Below are positions 33,978 through 44,406 of a stretch of 64,000 nucleotides of DNA, piece by piece. The notes beneath the pieces are model-generated. The model saw only the letters and a list, made by a program, of their open reading frames with translations, searched no databases and was not told where the DNA came from. The stretch comes from Cyathus striatus (lineage: Eukaryota > Basidiomycota > Agaricomycetes > Agaricales > Nidulariaceae): NCBI GenBank assembly GCA_025738555.1, contig JAOVFP010000014.1, forward strand, positions 2,046,001-2,110,000, written 5' to 3'. How positions within the stretch are numbered: the stretch's first letter is position 1; each line of letters begins with the position of its first letter. The position numbers and the translations under genes are program-made.

Positions 33978-35444
33978 GAGAACTTGTCAATGAGCCACAT
34001 GTTTCAACTGACTATCAGAGAGTCAGTTGAGAGTCAGTTGATAGTATCAGAGAGTAAATTGATAGTAAGATGAGACTTAGTTGAGAGTCAGGTGAGAGTC
34101 AGGTGAGAGTTTTGAGAGTCAGGTGAGAGTCAGTTGATAGTCAGATTATAATTACATACAAAATAGAGTAATTGCTAGTCTCACCTTACTCTCACCTTAC
34201 TATTAGCTTACTCTTATTCAATCTGGTATCAGATAGTAATCTGAGAGTTGATTGATACAATTTCACCTGACTATCATCTGACTATCAATTAAATTTGTAT
34301 GAGTTATTGGTGTAAAATAGACTCCATATAGATTCCACCTGATCACTATAGTTTCCCACAGTTATAACACTTACCTAGACTATAGTTTCCCACAGTCATT
34401 ACACATGTCACAATGTGTGACATGTGTGACATGTTGAAAAAAGTGGACATTCTGAATGACACACTAGGACAAGTGTCCACAGTCATCACACTTACCTAGA
34501 CTATAGTTTACTACAGTCCTCACACATGTCACACATTGTGACATTTGTGACATGTTGGAAAAGCGTGACATGTTCAAAAAGCGTGATATATCGGAAAACA
34601 AGTGTGACATATTGGAAAGCGTGACATGTGTGACACGCTGTCACAGTATCATAGCCATCACACTTATCACACTTTTCATGTATTGTCACGCTTGTCACGC
34701 TTGTTCCAACATGTCACACTTGTCACACTTTTTCCAGTATATCACATAGTGACTTGTGTGACACATCTATTCAACATGTCACACAAGTCACGCTTTTCCA
34801 ACATGTTACAAGTCACACTTTTCCCAGCATGTCACGCTTTTGGGAAAAGTGTGACTTGTGTGATACAACTCCATGTGTGACATGTTGGAAAATGTTGGGA
34901 AAAGTGTGACATATTGGAAAATGTTGGAAAAAGTGTGACATGTGTGACAAGCGTGGGAAAAGTGTGACATGTCGGAAAAAGTGTGGCAAGTGTGATGGTT
35001 ATGATATGTGACAGTTTTCCAACATGTCACATTTTCCCCACGCTTGTTACACATGTCACACTTTTCCAACATTTTCCAATATGTCACGCTTTTTCCAACA
35101 TGTCACATATGTCACACTTTTTCCAATATTTTCCAACATGTCACACATGGAGTTGTATCACACAAGTCACACATGGAGTTAGGTGAGAGTCAGGTAAGAG
35201 TCAGGTAAGAATCCAAGCTAAGCCCAATACTAATTTCAGGTCACAACTGACTCTCAACTGACTCTAATGAGACTCTCAGTTGACTCTTGAGACTCAGTTG
35301 AGAGTCAAATGACAGTCAGATGAGAGTCTAACCTGACTTCTGAGACTTAGTTGAGAGTCAGATGAGAGTCAGGTGAGACTATTGATACTTATATGAGAGT
35401 CAGTTGATAGTCAGTTGAAACATGTGTGGGAGTGACACATACAG
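33978..35444. mobile_element. hAT-like word-satellite element E2 (1467 bp)
   Basis: Flanked by GCAAAATC on both sides (33970-33977, 35445-35452). Ends read inward are GAGAACTTGTCA and CTGTATGTGTCACT, both followed by a shared CACATGTTTCAACTGACTAT. Outer words are GAGAGTCAGTTGA and relatives. The core (34390-35165) holds GTGACATGTTGGAAAA-type units and their reverse complements, able to form long hairpins. No coding capacity. It interrupts the gypsy C pol between SDKLSKI and HDWRTPHDY. Confidence 0.85.
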
Positions 35445-37842
35445 GCAAAATCCATGACTGGCGAACACCCCACGATTACACCGACGTACAATGTTTCATA
35501 GGACTGGTCAATTACATTGGCCACTTCTTACCAAACATATCAGCATACACCAGCCCACTACTGGCCATAATGCAGAATGGTGCCCCATTCATGTGGAGAC
35601 CCCTCCACCAATGATGCTTCAATATGATAAAACAAATATGCTGTAAAACACCAGTTTTGTGACCAATTGATCCATGCACCAATGAACCCATATGGCTCAT
35701 TTGTGATGCCTCAAAAACAGGAATCAGGGCAATGTATGGACAAGGACCATACTGGAACAAATGTAGACCAGCTGGATTCACATCAAAAAAATTCACTGCA
35801 GCCCAGCACAACTACGCAGTCCATGAGCTAGAGACTCTAGCCATCCTGGAAGCCATGCAGAAGTGGGAAGACAAACTTGTTGGACACAAGATTCACATGA
35901 TCACTGACCATAAGGCCCTGAAGTTCTTCAAAACCCAGAGCAGAATGTCCAACTGTCAACAATGCTGGATGGACTACATGTCCCGTTTCACCTTCGACAT
36001 CACTTATGTCAAGGGGGAACATAATAAAGTGGCCAATTGTCTAACACGATACTATGAAAGTGACACAACAATGGAGACACATGACCTCCATGACTATGTA
36101 CGAGCCGACACTCAAATCGACCTGACAGGAGAAGACCTCCCCTCAGCACACCATCAGGAAATCCTGGACCATACAATAGAGATACAGGCACTACACGCAG
36201 AAGAAGTGCGCCACAGTAAACGACTTCAAGAAAAACGCGAACTACGTGATATAGAGGCCCAAGAACTGGCAGAGACAGAGCAGAATCATAGAGAAACAGG
36301 AACCGATGCACAACAAAATACGACACACACTAATGCACATGAAATATCTCTTGAGAAATCCCTCTTTGACAAAAACACAGCCATACCACCACCTGTGGCA
36401 GCTGACGAAGCATTCATACGAGCCATCAAACAAGGATACCCTGAAGACAAACTAATGCAAGTCATTCTCAATAGCCCTGAGGCCTTCCCTCACTTCCTGG
36501 TAAGAAAGGGCATAATCCACACCAAAAACGTGAAAGGGGATGAAGTAACCTGCATACCCTGGGATCAAGCTTTGATCACGACTATCCTCGAACAAGCCCA
36601 CCTCATAGTTGGGCACTTCGGTGATCAATGCATGGCGGAATATATCTGACACTGGTACTGGTGGCCTCAAATGGTCAAGGACATGCGCCAGTTTTGCCAG
36701 ACATGCGAACCATGCCAGCAAGCAAAAAGCTCCAACCAGCGCCCTACTGGTAAACTACACCTCCTGCCAATCCAAGCCAAACCATGGGAGTCAATTGGCA
36801 TGGACTTTGTTGGACCATTTCCCGAAGTAAAAGGCATGAATTACCTATGGGTAATCATATGCCATATGATGAGTATGGTGCACCTTATACTGGTACACAC
36901 CAAGATGACAGCATCAGAACTATCCTGGATCTATAGACACAAAATCATTCAACTACATGGCTTACCATGCTCCATCAGATAATGGGAGCAAAATTACTAA
37001 TGTCCACCTCATTCCACCCCCAAACGGATGGACAAACGGAATGCATGAACCGTAATGCAGGACAAATATTCCGTACAACGGTATGCCCAGACCAGAAAGA
37101 CTGGCTGGAAAAGGTCGACATGACCGAATTCGCCATCAACTCGAGCATATCTAGCACCACAGGGTATGCACCATTCAAATTGAACTATGGATATCTACCT
37201 TCAATGATCCGAGAAATCCAAAGCAATGAAATCGTGCAATGAGGAGTACACACTTTTGCGGAGCAGGCGCTCATCAACATTGCAGAAGCACATGATGCTA
37301 TAATTGCAAACTGGGTCTTCCAAACCCACCACACAAATATGAAAAGGGGAGAGGAACCCATTATAACTGCAGGATCAAGAGTATTCTTATCCACAGAAAA
37401 CCTCAACCTTGCCAAAGGACGTGCACAGAAACTATGCCCAAAGTACATAGGACTATACTGTGTCCTCAAAGCATTCCCAGAAACCTCAACTTATATGTTG
37501 GAACTTCCCCCCACTCTTGTTAAACGTAGGATATTCCCTACCTTCCACATCAAACTACTAAAACCCTTCCTGGCATCAGACAACACACTGTTCCCCAACA
37601 GGACCCGACCTGAACCCTACAACTTTGGTGTGGACCAAGACCACGAATGGTTCATGGATGAGATCATCAACCACCAATGGATCAATAAAAACAACCTGGA
37701 ATTCCAGGTGAAATGGAGCCTAGGTGACCTCACATGGGAACTCATGCACGAATGTAAAGACTTGGAGGCGCTTGACCGATACCTGGAACTCCAGGGTGTT
37801 CAATGGCCTAGGGCTCTCCTGAAATCGACAAGACATAGTTGA
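35445..37842 (+). pseudogene. Gypsy C RNase H, integrase, chromodomain
   Basis: HDWRTPHDYTDVQCFIGLVN, then RNase H (WLICDASKTGIRAMYGQGPY, LETLAILEAMQKWEDKLVG, ITDHKALKFFKTQ). Next integrase: WYWWPQMVKDMRQFCQTCEP zinc-binding end and SIGMDFVGPFPEVKG (Asp 1). Then a deletion after LPCSI fused to HQIMGAKLLMSTSFHPQTDG, which removes the second catalytic Asp. Third-position Glu context TECMNRNAG. The C-terminus carries a chromodomain-like HEWFMDEIINHQW...FQVKWSLGDLTWE...LEALDRYLEL. TGA stops at 35612-35614, near 35658, 36647-36649 and 37240-37242. Confidence 0.85.
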
Positions 37843-37849
37843 TGCCAAC

Positions 37850-38958
37850 AGGACGCAGTCATGCACACAGCTCATGTGACTATACTGGAGCTTGAAAATA
37901 GATGAGCAAACGAGCACTACGCCGACGCAAGGATCCCTCACCCTCGACCACAACTATGAACACCCACACCGACAACCATGTCCAATGACACCAACTGCCC
38001 CCACAGGAACTCATTCACTGGGAGCACTAGCTCCCAACACCTCAACAGTGGGTCAACCCACCAGGAAGAATGATGAGAAGAAAACCCACCAGTAGAACGA
38101 AATGAAGAGAACCTGCCAGCAAGTTCTGGAGAAGGGGGAAATACGAGAGAAAACACAACATCCACAAATCAGGCCCAAACAACAGGAAAAAACCTGTATG
38201 GAATGACATGGGGCCAATTCCCCAACCAAGCACCGTTCAGGGCAACACCATATGGAGAATATCCTCCACTAAACACACCAATGGGCATATACCCACCACA
38301 GATGGGACACCCATATCAACATCCAATGGTGTCACCATTCAGACCATGGCCACCATACTGGGGACAACCCCAACCAATGCAACTAGCAACAACGAGCCGC
38401 ATCAAGGAGATGGAAATAGACGACACCAATGACAAACCATGAAGCAGTAACATGAAGACAGAAAGGAAGGAACCAGAAAAGAAGGAAAAAGGGAAGAAAA
38501 AGGCGACAGAAAAGGAAATGATAGAGCAGGAGCATGAGGAGCTAGATAGAGATAGGAAGGAGATCCAGCTAATACTGGAAAGACTACAGAACGAAGGAGC
38601 ATCCATTGAACAAGAGGAGGCGATGTTGCCGGATGTCTTGTTCACCCTCGAAACACTGTTCGCAAGAATAGATGACCTGGAGTGGGAACAAAGCAACCTG
38701 CAGACCAAGAACGAGGTGCTACAAACATGGAACCACTGTCTCGAGGTTGAAATTCAACAAATGAAGATGAAGCAACAAGCAACACAGGAGGACACCCCTC
38801 CCCAGGACCACCATGACCGAAATCATGAAACAAGCAAACGGGCAAAGGTAGATCAGAAACCGCAGAGCCCAAGGACAAACTCCCAGCAACATGAGGAAAT
38901 CCCTCACCTTCAATCCTACCAGAATAGGAGGAATGAAGCCATCCAACCAGAAAGCTAG
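37850..38958 (+). pseudogene. Gypsy C extra ORF 1: Pro-rich plus coiled coil
   Basis: Downstream of pol. A Pro-rich stretch (38203-38442; MGIYPPQMGHPYQHP, RPWPPYWGQPQPM) leads, across a TGA, into 38452-38958. That part is charged: KEPEKKEKGKKKATEKEMIE, then EELDRDRKEIQLILERLQNE, ARIDDLEWEQSNLQTKNEVL, which looks like a coiled coil, followed by a basic Gln/His-rich tail. I do not recognise a family. It is in the sense orientation, inside the LTRs. Confidence 0.5.
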
Positions 38959-39269
38959 CACAACCATAGGAGGGAGAACACCCCCCAAACAGGAAGCTCA
39001 CACTACCCTAGGAGGGAAGATACCTCCCACATAAGAAACTCCCACCCAACAAGGGCACTACCGGTATGGGCACCAAGGAGTGCTACCTCCTTGAGCTAGG
39101 GATCAAACCGTGAGCCACCACAGCTGGAGGGATGGATGACGGACACATCCCACCTTACCCTACCCAGCCCCATATGTGCACCCTGCACCACCAGACACAA
39201 CCCTGCCATGGAATGAGATATACCAGACAGCCCTATAAAACTGGGAGATGACGACCCAGACTGACCCAT

Positions 39270-40946
39270 GGATCTGGAACAGGAACCATGGATGATGGAT
39301 AGACAATGGGCCCAGGAGCAATGAGATGTGCAAACAGCACAAGAGCAGTATGACTGACAGATGACCAGGAGACAGGAGGACCAAGACGGGCTGACAGACT
39401 GGGTGCCAGATATCTTTGGGGTAGTAGCAAATTGCCACAGACAACTGGAACGGGACAACAATACCCTAGCAGGTATGTACGGACCCACCATATATGTATC
39501 CTGAAGGACCAACACAGCATTTGCCGGGGCACTCACCATGGAGGCTTCTAGGGTCGGGGTGCAGAACAACCGCCCATACATACCAAACAGCCCAATATAT
39601 GGGATCGCACCCCGCAGGTTCCCTATGAACCCCCTACAAGCCAATCGCCTTAATGACCTGGCCCAAAGCCCAGCCTACGAGGAGGAAGACCAACTGCAGG
39701 CCTATGAACTCCTGCACGTTATGAGGCTGGTGGCAGAAAACACTCAACCTGAGGACAGAGATTGCACGATGTGACACTTACTACTATTGGAGTCATTCGC
39801 CAATGGTATCCCCACTCCTGACACCATACACCCCCCACAATTACCCATAATTGAACGACTGACTATGTCTCTATCAGGGAACACCCACAATACATCTGAG
39901 GGAGCAGGGTTACCCATGCCCAGCAACAATGACCTCATGAATGTGGACCTGGTAAGCCAGTACATAGCCCACCACGGACATCCTGAGAGCAATAACCCCA
40001 TCATGGGAATTGCAATGGATTTTGGTTTCCAGGTGTGCCGCCGATCTGTATTCGGATACTCACTAGGATGGGCTACCGCTCCACTTGGAACAATGGCAAG
40101 ATCAGCCTACCTCAGGGAACTGGCATTCTTAACGGCCCAACCAAATTTGTATTGTGAAGAAATTACACGATGGGACAATGCCCATCCGGGAGAAATATTC
40201 ACTCCCCAGCAAGGACCAGATTTCACATTTAGACGTATCTACATTGAGGAAGCACATGCTCCTAACATCACCCGAGCAGACGTAGTCAAGGCCTTCGTGC
40301 GAAATGGGATCCCCCAGCATGGATCGATCATGCCTACTTGTATGGGCTCCATTACTTGGAAGGGCATTATGCAGGGACCCTCTTCCTGCACTCACAATTG
40401 GACACCATAGACAACAAACACTTACAGAGACTCGCCACCTTCGGTGAACCCCTGGCCATTCCCCAATGGGCCGGATGGTGGACCCCAGGGGCCGAAGACT
40501 TGGATAGGATCCATACACTGCAGCACATTGCTGCAAACCACGGAAACCGCCAACACATGGGCCAGTGGCTGATGATGGGAGACACTTCTACCTTCTGTTA
40601 TTTATCCGGATGGAATCCGCATAATCTGAGCCCACCCCTACAACCAGATAGCTTGGATATCCCATTGTGGGACCCAAGCCGTATTAACCCCAGTCAACTC
40701 ATCATCACCTCACACAAACCAGTGTCCAGCGACAATCCACCCTCCCCACAGGTGTCCATCCCTTGCATGGCGTCAATACAACCCAGTGGGTCTAATGACC
40801 CCATCATGACAACCACGGCAGATGATAACAATGGGGGGGCTAACATTCCACCGCCCTACATGATGATGGACACCTCGGATGACTCGCCTACCACTCCCGC
40901 ACCACTGGAGGATGCCCTCCCATATGATGAACCTCCATCTGCTTAA
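39270..40946 (+). pseudogene. Gypsy C extra ORF 2: globular protein of unknown family
   Basis: One frame from about 39270 (broken by stops) through 39538-39774, a TGA, then 39787 to about 40313. There a run of five C has lost one base, and the frame shifts to the one ending at 40946. The central part looks globular: GIAMDFGFQVCRRSVFGYSL, GTMARSAYLRELAFLTAQPN, PDFTFRRIYIEEAHAPNITR, ADVVKAFVRNGIP, then after the shift YLYGLHYLEGHYAGTLFLHS and LATFGEPLAIPQWAGWW. An acidic Pro/Asp-rich C-terminus ends DEPPSA. No domain recognised. Its position between pol and the 3' LTR is where other LTR elements carry env-like or accessory ORFs, but I see no signal peptide or membrane anchor. Confidence 0.5.
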
Positions 40947-41002
40947 TCCACCTCCCTCCTGTGGCCGTTTAGACTCCGTATACGCAGTCTCAAGGGGGGA
41001 TG

Positions 41003-41206
41003 TGTAAGGGATGGTCCATTATCATGTTACGTAATATGTATTACTCAATGTTTGTCTCTTGCCTCAAGGGCAAACATTAGCCATATTTAAGTAATCTTAC
41101 ACACACTTGTACAAAGGGACTGAATCCCACTGCACATAGACTTCCAATAGACTTGGTCAGGTGTACCTAGTGGGATAATAAGTCATAGAGGATAAAGACC
41201 TCTACA
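41003..41206 (+). mobile_element. Gypsy C 3' LTR (204 bp)
   Basis: Preceded immediately by the polypurine tract CAAGGGGGGATG (40991-41002) and followed by the target duplication CCAGA. Confidence 0.9.
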
Positions 41207-42538
41207 CCAGATGTCTGTATCCAGTCCCAAAAGTCTATCTTACTGCTTAGCTAATGTGTAAATTACTGTATTTGTACTAACTATATAATTCCTCTAGCTG
41301 TAGTCCTGTATAATATTTAATAGATAGAGTTAAGTAGAGGAAGGGCAGTCTCCTGTGCCCTGAGAAATACCATTTAGCAGTTCTGTAAGAGTATTTGTGT
41401 GAGCTTGAGATTCTGAGTGTAATGAGAATCAAAGTCCTAAGTCCATGCTAAGTCTGAGATTAAGGAATGTGCATCAAACACACATCAAAGTGTTCACTAA
41501 GCATGCATTCCATCTTGCACATTGGTCTTCAACACCTTTTACATTACCTTATTTCACCCAGAAGCATCTGTTGGATTGGCAAGGTTGACAGCCTTGACTG
41601 GGTTATGGGGGTGTATAATATTGGAGCACTCCTGCCATGGTGACGAGCCTGGTAGCCCACTCAACTGGTTAAGTACCTGTTCTTGCTTGTGTATAGGCAA
41701 GGGCTGGTAGCTCAGTTGGAAGAGTGCCTAGTCATGAGTACAGGTGGTCACAGGTTCAATCCCTGTCCAGTCCAATAGTTTTAACAGCATCCTGCATCTG
41801 AGTCTTACCCACCAAGCACTTTCTTAGTGAGTGTACATGGTGTGAGTGAAATTATACATATTTTAATTTATACTACATTGCACTAAACTAGGTACTTTAT
41901 CTGGAGCCCACCACAAGGGGGTAAACTGGATACAAGCACTAATGTTGCAGAGTAGTGTGAATTGAATAAGTTAATAATGCACTCACCATTCTGCTGATAT
42001 CTAAGAGTGGCAAAAGTGTGGTAGAGGCTGAACCCAAACCCAGCAAAGCTGCAGCACATCAGAGAGCAGCAGATCAACAAGCAAGTTCAGGGTCCAGTAG
42101 CACTCAGAATCAGAAAACTGATCACAAAGTGCAAGCAGAATATAGAGCACAGCAATCAGTAGAGAAAGAGCTTGCACAAGATAAATTGAGAGCAGAGCAG
42201 AGCAAAGCAGTTAAGAGAGGAGAGCACAGAGCTAGAGCCAGAGTTTAGACCATTTCAAGAGCTAGAGCTTAGTGCAGAGCAGAGATGATCAGAGACAGTG
42301 TTATCATTATCAGAGAGATCATTGTTCCCATTTGTGCCAAGACCATCAGTAAGTGAGCCTTGTGAGACAAGACTTCTTGAGACACTATCCAATTTATCAA
42401 CAGACCCAGATATTGGATCATTGTTGTTTCCCAGAGCTTTTGGAGAACCAGATTACAAGTATGCTAGCAAACCTAGTGGTGTATTAGCAGACCTTTTGGC
42501 ATCCTTCAGGCAGTTCACCTTTGGGAGTTCTAAAAGTA
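41207..42538 (+). pseudogene. LTR/leader-like region and gag N-terminal relic (element F)
   Basis: 41212-41521 begins TGTCTGTATCC and ends TTGCACA, and could be a decayed 5' LTR; I give this low weight. 42018-42248 reads EAEPKPSKAAAHQRAADQQA and other Gln/Ala/Arg-rich sequence. 42298-42538 is open (SLSERSLFPFVPRPSVSEPC, LLFPRAFGEPDYKYASKP) until a satellite element at 42539. The frame leads to the gag relic at 43672, so this is its 5' part. Confidence 0.4.
41701..41773 (+). tRNA. tRNA-like sequence (pseudo-tRNA or SINE head)
   Basis: GGGCTGG...CCAGTCC forms a 7-bp acceptor stem with one G-T pair. TAGCTCAGTTGG is a good A box, and ACAGG-TTCAATC-CCTGT forms a perfect T arm and B box. The middle has CAT where a Met anticodon would sit, but the anticodon stem pairs badly and the variable region is long. 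I therefore call it a tRNA-derived pseudogene. A second A-box-like GGTAGCCCACTCAACTGG lies just upstream (41651). Confidence 0.45.
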
Positions 42539-43671
42539 CAGTATATTGCACTCTCTCACATTCTCACTGGACTCTCACTGAACTCCCACCAAAGTCTTGA
42601 TAGTCTAGTGAGACTCTTACTGGAATCTCATCAGTCTCAACAGTCTCAGTAGAATTCATATAGTTTTTGAGTGATAAGTGTGATACTGGAAAATGTTAGA
42701 AGAAGTGTGACATGTTGGAAAATGTTGGGGGAAAAAGTGTGACATATGTGACATGTCACACTTTTCCCACAATTGTCACACTTTTTCCCCCAACATTTTC
42801 CAACATGTCACACTTTTCTCACACTTGTCACACATCTTCCAACATCTTCCAACATGTCACACTTTCACACATGTGTGACAAGTTTGATGACTTTAGGAAA
42901 CATGTTACAACTGTGACAATAGAGTCTAGGTACAGCTTAGGCACCACACTTTTTCAAACATGTCACACTTTTCCAACATGTCACGCTTTTTCCAATATGT
43001 CACAAATTTTCCCACATTTTCCAATATATCACACTTTTCCAACATTTTCCAACATGTCACACATGCTGAATGTGACACTGTGATGAGCTGACACTGTGCT
43101 GAGTGCAATACTATATAATAAGTATGAAACTGTGTGATGAGTGTAATACTGTGTGTTAAGTGGTGTCACACTTAGTACACAGCATCACACTCAGCATGTG
43201 GTGTTACACTCAGCACACTCACCACATGGTGTCACATTTTGCACACAGTGTCACACTTATCACATAGTATTGCACTCAGCAGTGTCACACTCTCCACACT
43301 CATCATACCACGTCACACTCAGTACTATGTGATATATGTGATACATGAGAAAATGTGACATACATGATATATGGGAAAAGTGTGACCATGTATGAATCCA
43401 ATAGTTCTAATTTTATCACTCAATAATCACTTGATTATGTAATTTTTGTGCTGAGAGTTCTGTGATTTTTCTCAGTAAATTCCTATTGGACTCTCTGAGA
43501 GTCTCACCAATTTAGTAGGACCTTTCACTGAACTCTCAGTAAATTCTCACTAGACTCTCTTCAGACTCTCAATACTCCCACTAGACTCTTACTAAACTCT
43601 CACTAGACTCTCATACTCTTACTGGACTCTCACTGGACTCCAGTGAGACTGTGGGTCAGTGTAATGACCTC
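42539..43671. mobile_element. hAT-like word-satellite element E3 (1133 bp)
   Basis: Flanked by TAAAAGTA (42531-42538) and TAAAAGTG (43672-43679), an 8-bp duplication with one transition. Inward ends are CAGTATATTGCACTCTCTCA and GAGGTCATTACACTGACCCA. Outer words are TCTCACTGGACTC and relatives; the core (42690-43080) shares the TGTCACACTTTTTCCAACA hairpin words of E2. A CACACTCAGCACA-type block lies at 43150-43320. Non-coding. Confidence 0.8.
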
Positions 43672-44406
43672 TAAAAGTGGTACTATGCATACATGCCCAT
43701 CATCACCAGACATTGATCTGAACCCCCCATTATCAGTAACACTGAGTACCTGTTCCCCATCACCTAAACCATTAGTAATCATGACACCTGCACTGGATCC
43801 ATATGGCAAAATGTGCCAAAGTGGAATGGTCAAAGTAGTGAGGTAGTATTCTGGCTAGACTCTCTAGAAGGCCTCTTTAAGCCTCACAATATAATTGATA
43901 ATAAGAAAAAAGTGGATTTTGTGGTGAATATGATCACTAATTCACTAAGAAGGAAACAAGTCAAGAGCTTCCCAGAGAGAAAAGGAGAGGATAGAATGTG
44001 GGATAAGTTCAAGAAGCAGATTTTGCAGGAATATGATCCAGAAAATGAGATGGGTTCATGAGAGAAGCTAAAATGATTGATAGATGAGCAATGTGAGAAT
44101 TGGGGGATTAGAGTAATGCAGAAGACAGTGTGGAAAAAGTTCCATTATAATTTCAAGGTGGAAGCTGAAGAAATTGCACAACAGATATCAAACACTGAGC
44201 AAGTGTGGTTCATTATGTGGTCATTGCATAAAGATCTGAGAGAAATGGTAAGACATCAGCTAGATATAGTCAATTTGCTAAAGACATCTACTCCAGGGAC
44301 AGAGATCAACCCTGAAGACCCATACAAGCTCAATGAGGTTTTATCTGTGTGCAATGACATAATTCATAATAGAGGACTATCATTTGAGATGGATAGTGAA
44401 GATGAG
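43672..44406 (+). pseudogene. gag relic, element F
   Basis: Reads PKWNGQSSEVVFWLDSLEGL, then DNKKKVDFVVNMITNSLRRK, WDKFKKQILQEYDPE, LIDEQCENWGIRVMQKTVWK and LREMVRHQLDIVNLLK. This is the layout of a fungal retroelement gag (helical capsid; polar KWxG start). A frameshift lies near 43805 and stops near 44060-44073. It is cut at 44407 by another satellite element. Confidence 0.6.

Larger units (their letters stand above)
26771..41206 (+). mobile_element. Gypsy C: 14.4-kb Ty3/Gypsy element with extra 3' ORFs
   Basis: Two 204-bp LTRs, 26771-26974 and 41003-41206 (TGTAAGGG...CTCTACA), and CCAGA on both outer sides (26766-26770, 41207-41211). The CAAGGGGGGATG purine tract abuts the 3' LTR. Order on the plus strand: upstream ORF, gag with CCHC knuckle, protease, RT, RNase H, integrase, chromodomain, then about 3 kb of additional ORFs. 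Three foreign insertions split it: 28182-29274, 32378-33711 and 33978-35444. About 17 of 18 in-frame stops that I count before the end of pol are TGA. Confidence 0.9.

Noticed and set aside
27531..37242. Alternative genetic code with TGA as sense
   Set aside because: TGA enrichment is confined to CpG-decayed retroelements and fits CGA decay; the intact spliced gene needs no recoding.
41212..41521. Definite 5' LTR for the gag relic at 43.7 kb
   Set aside because: TG..CA ends exist, but there is no second copy in the window, no clear primer site and no duplication; kept only as a possibility.
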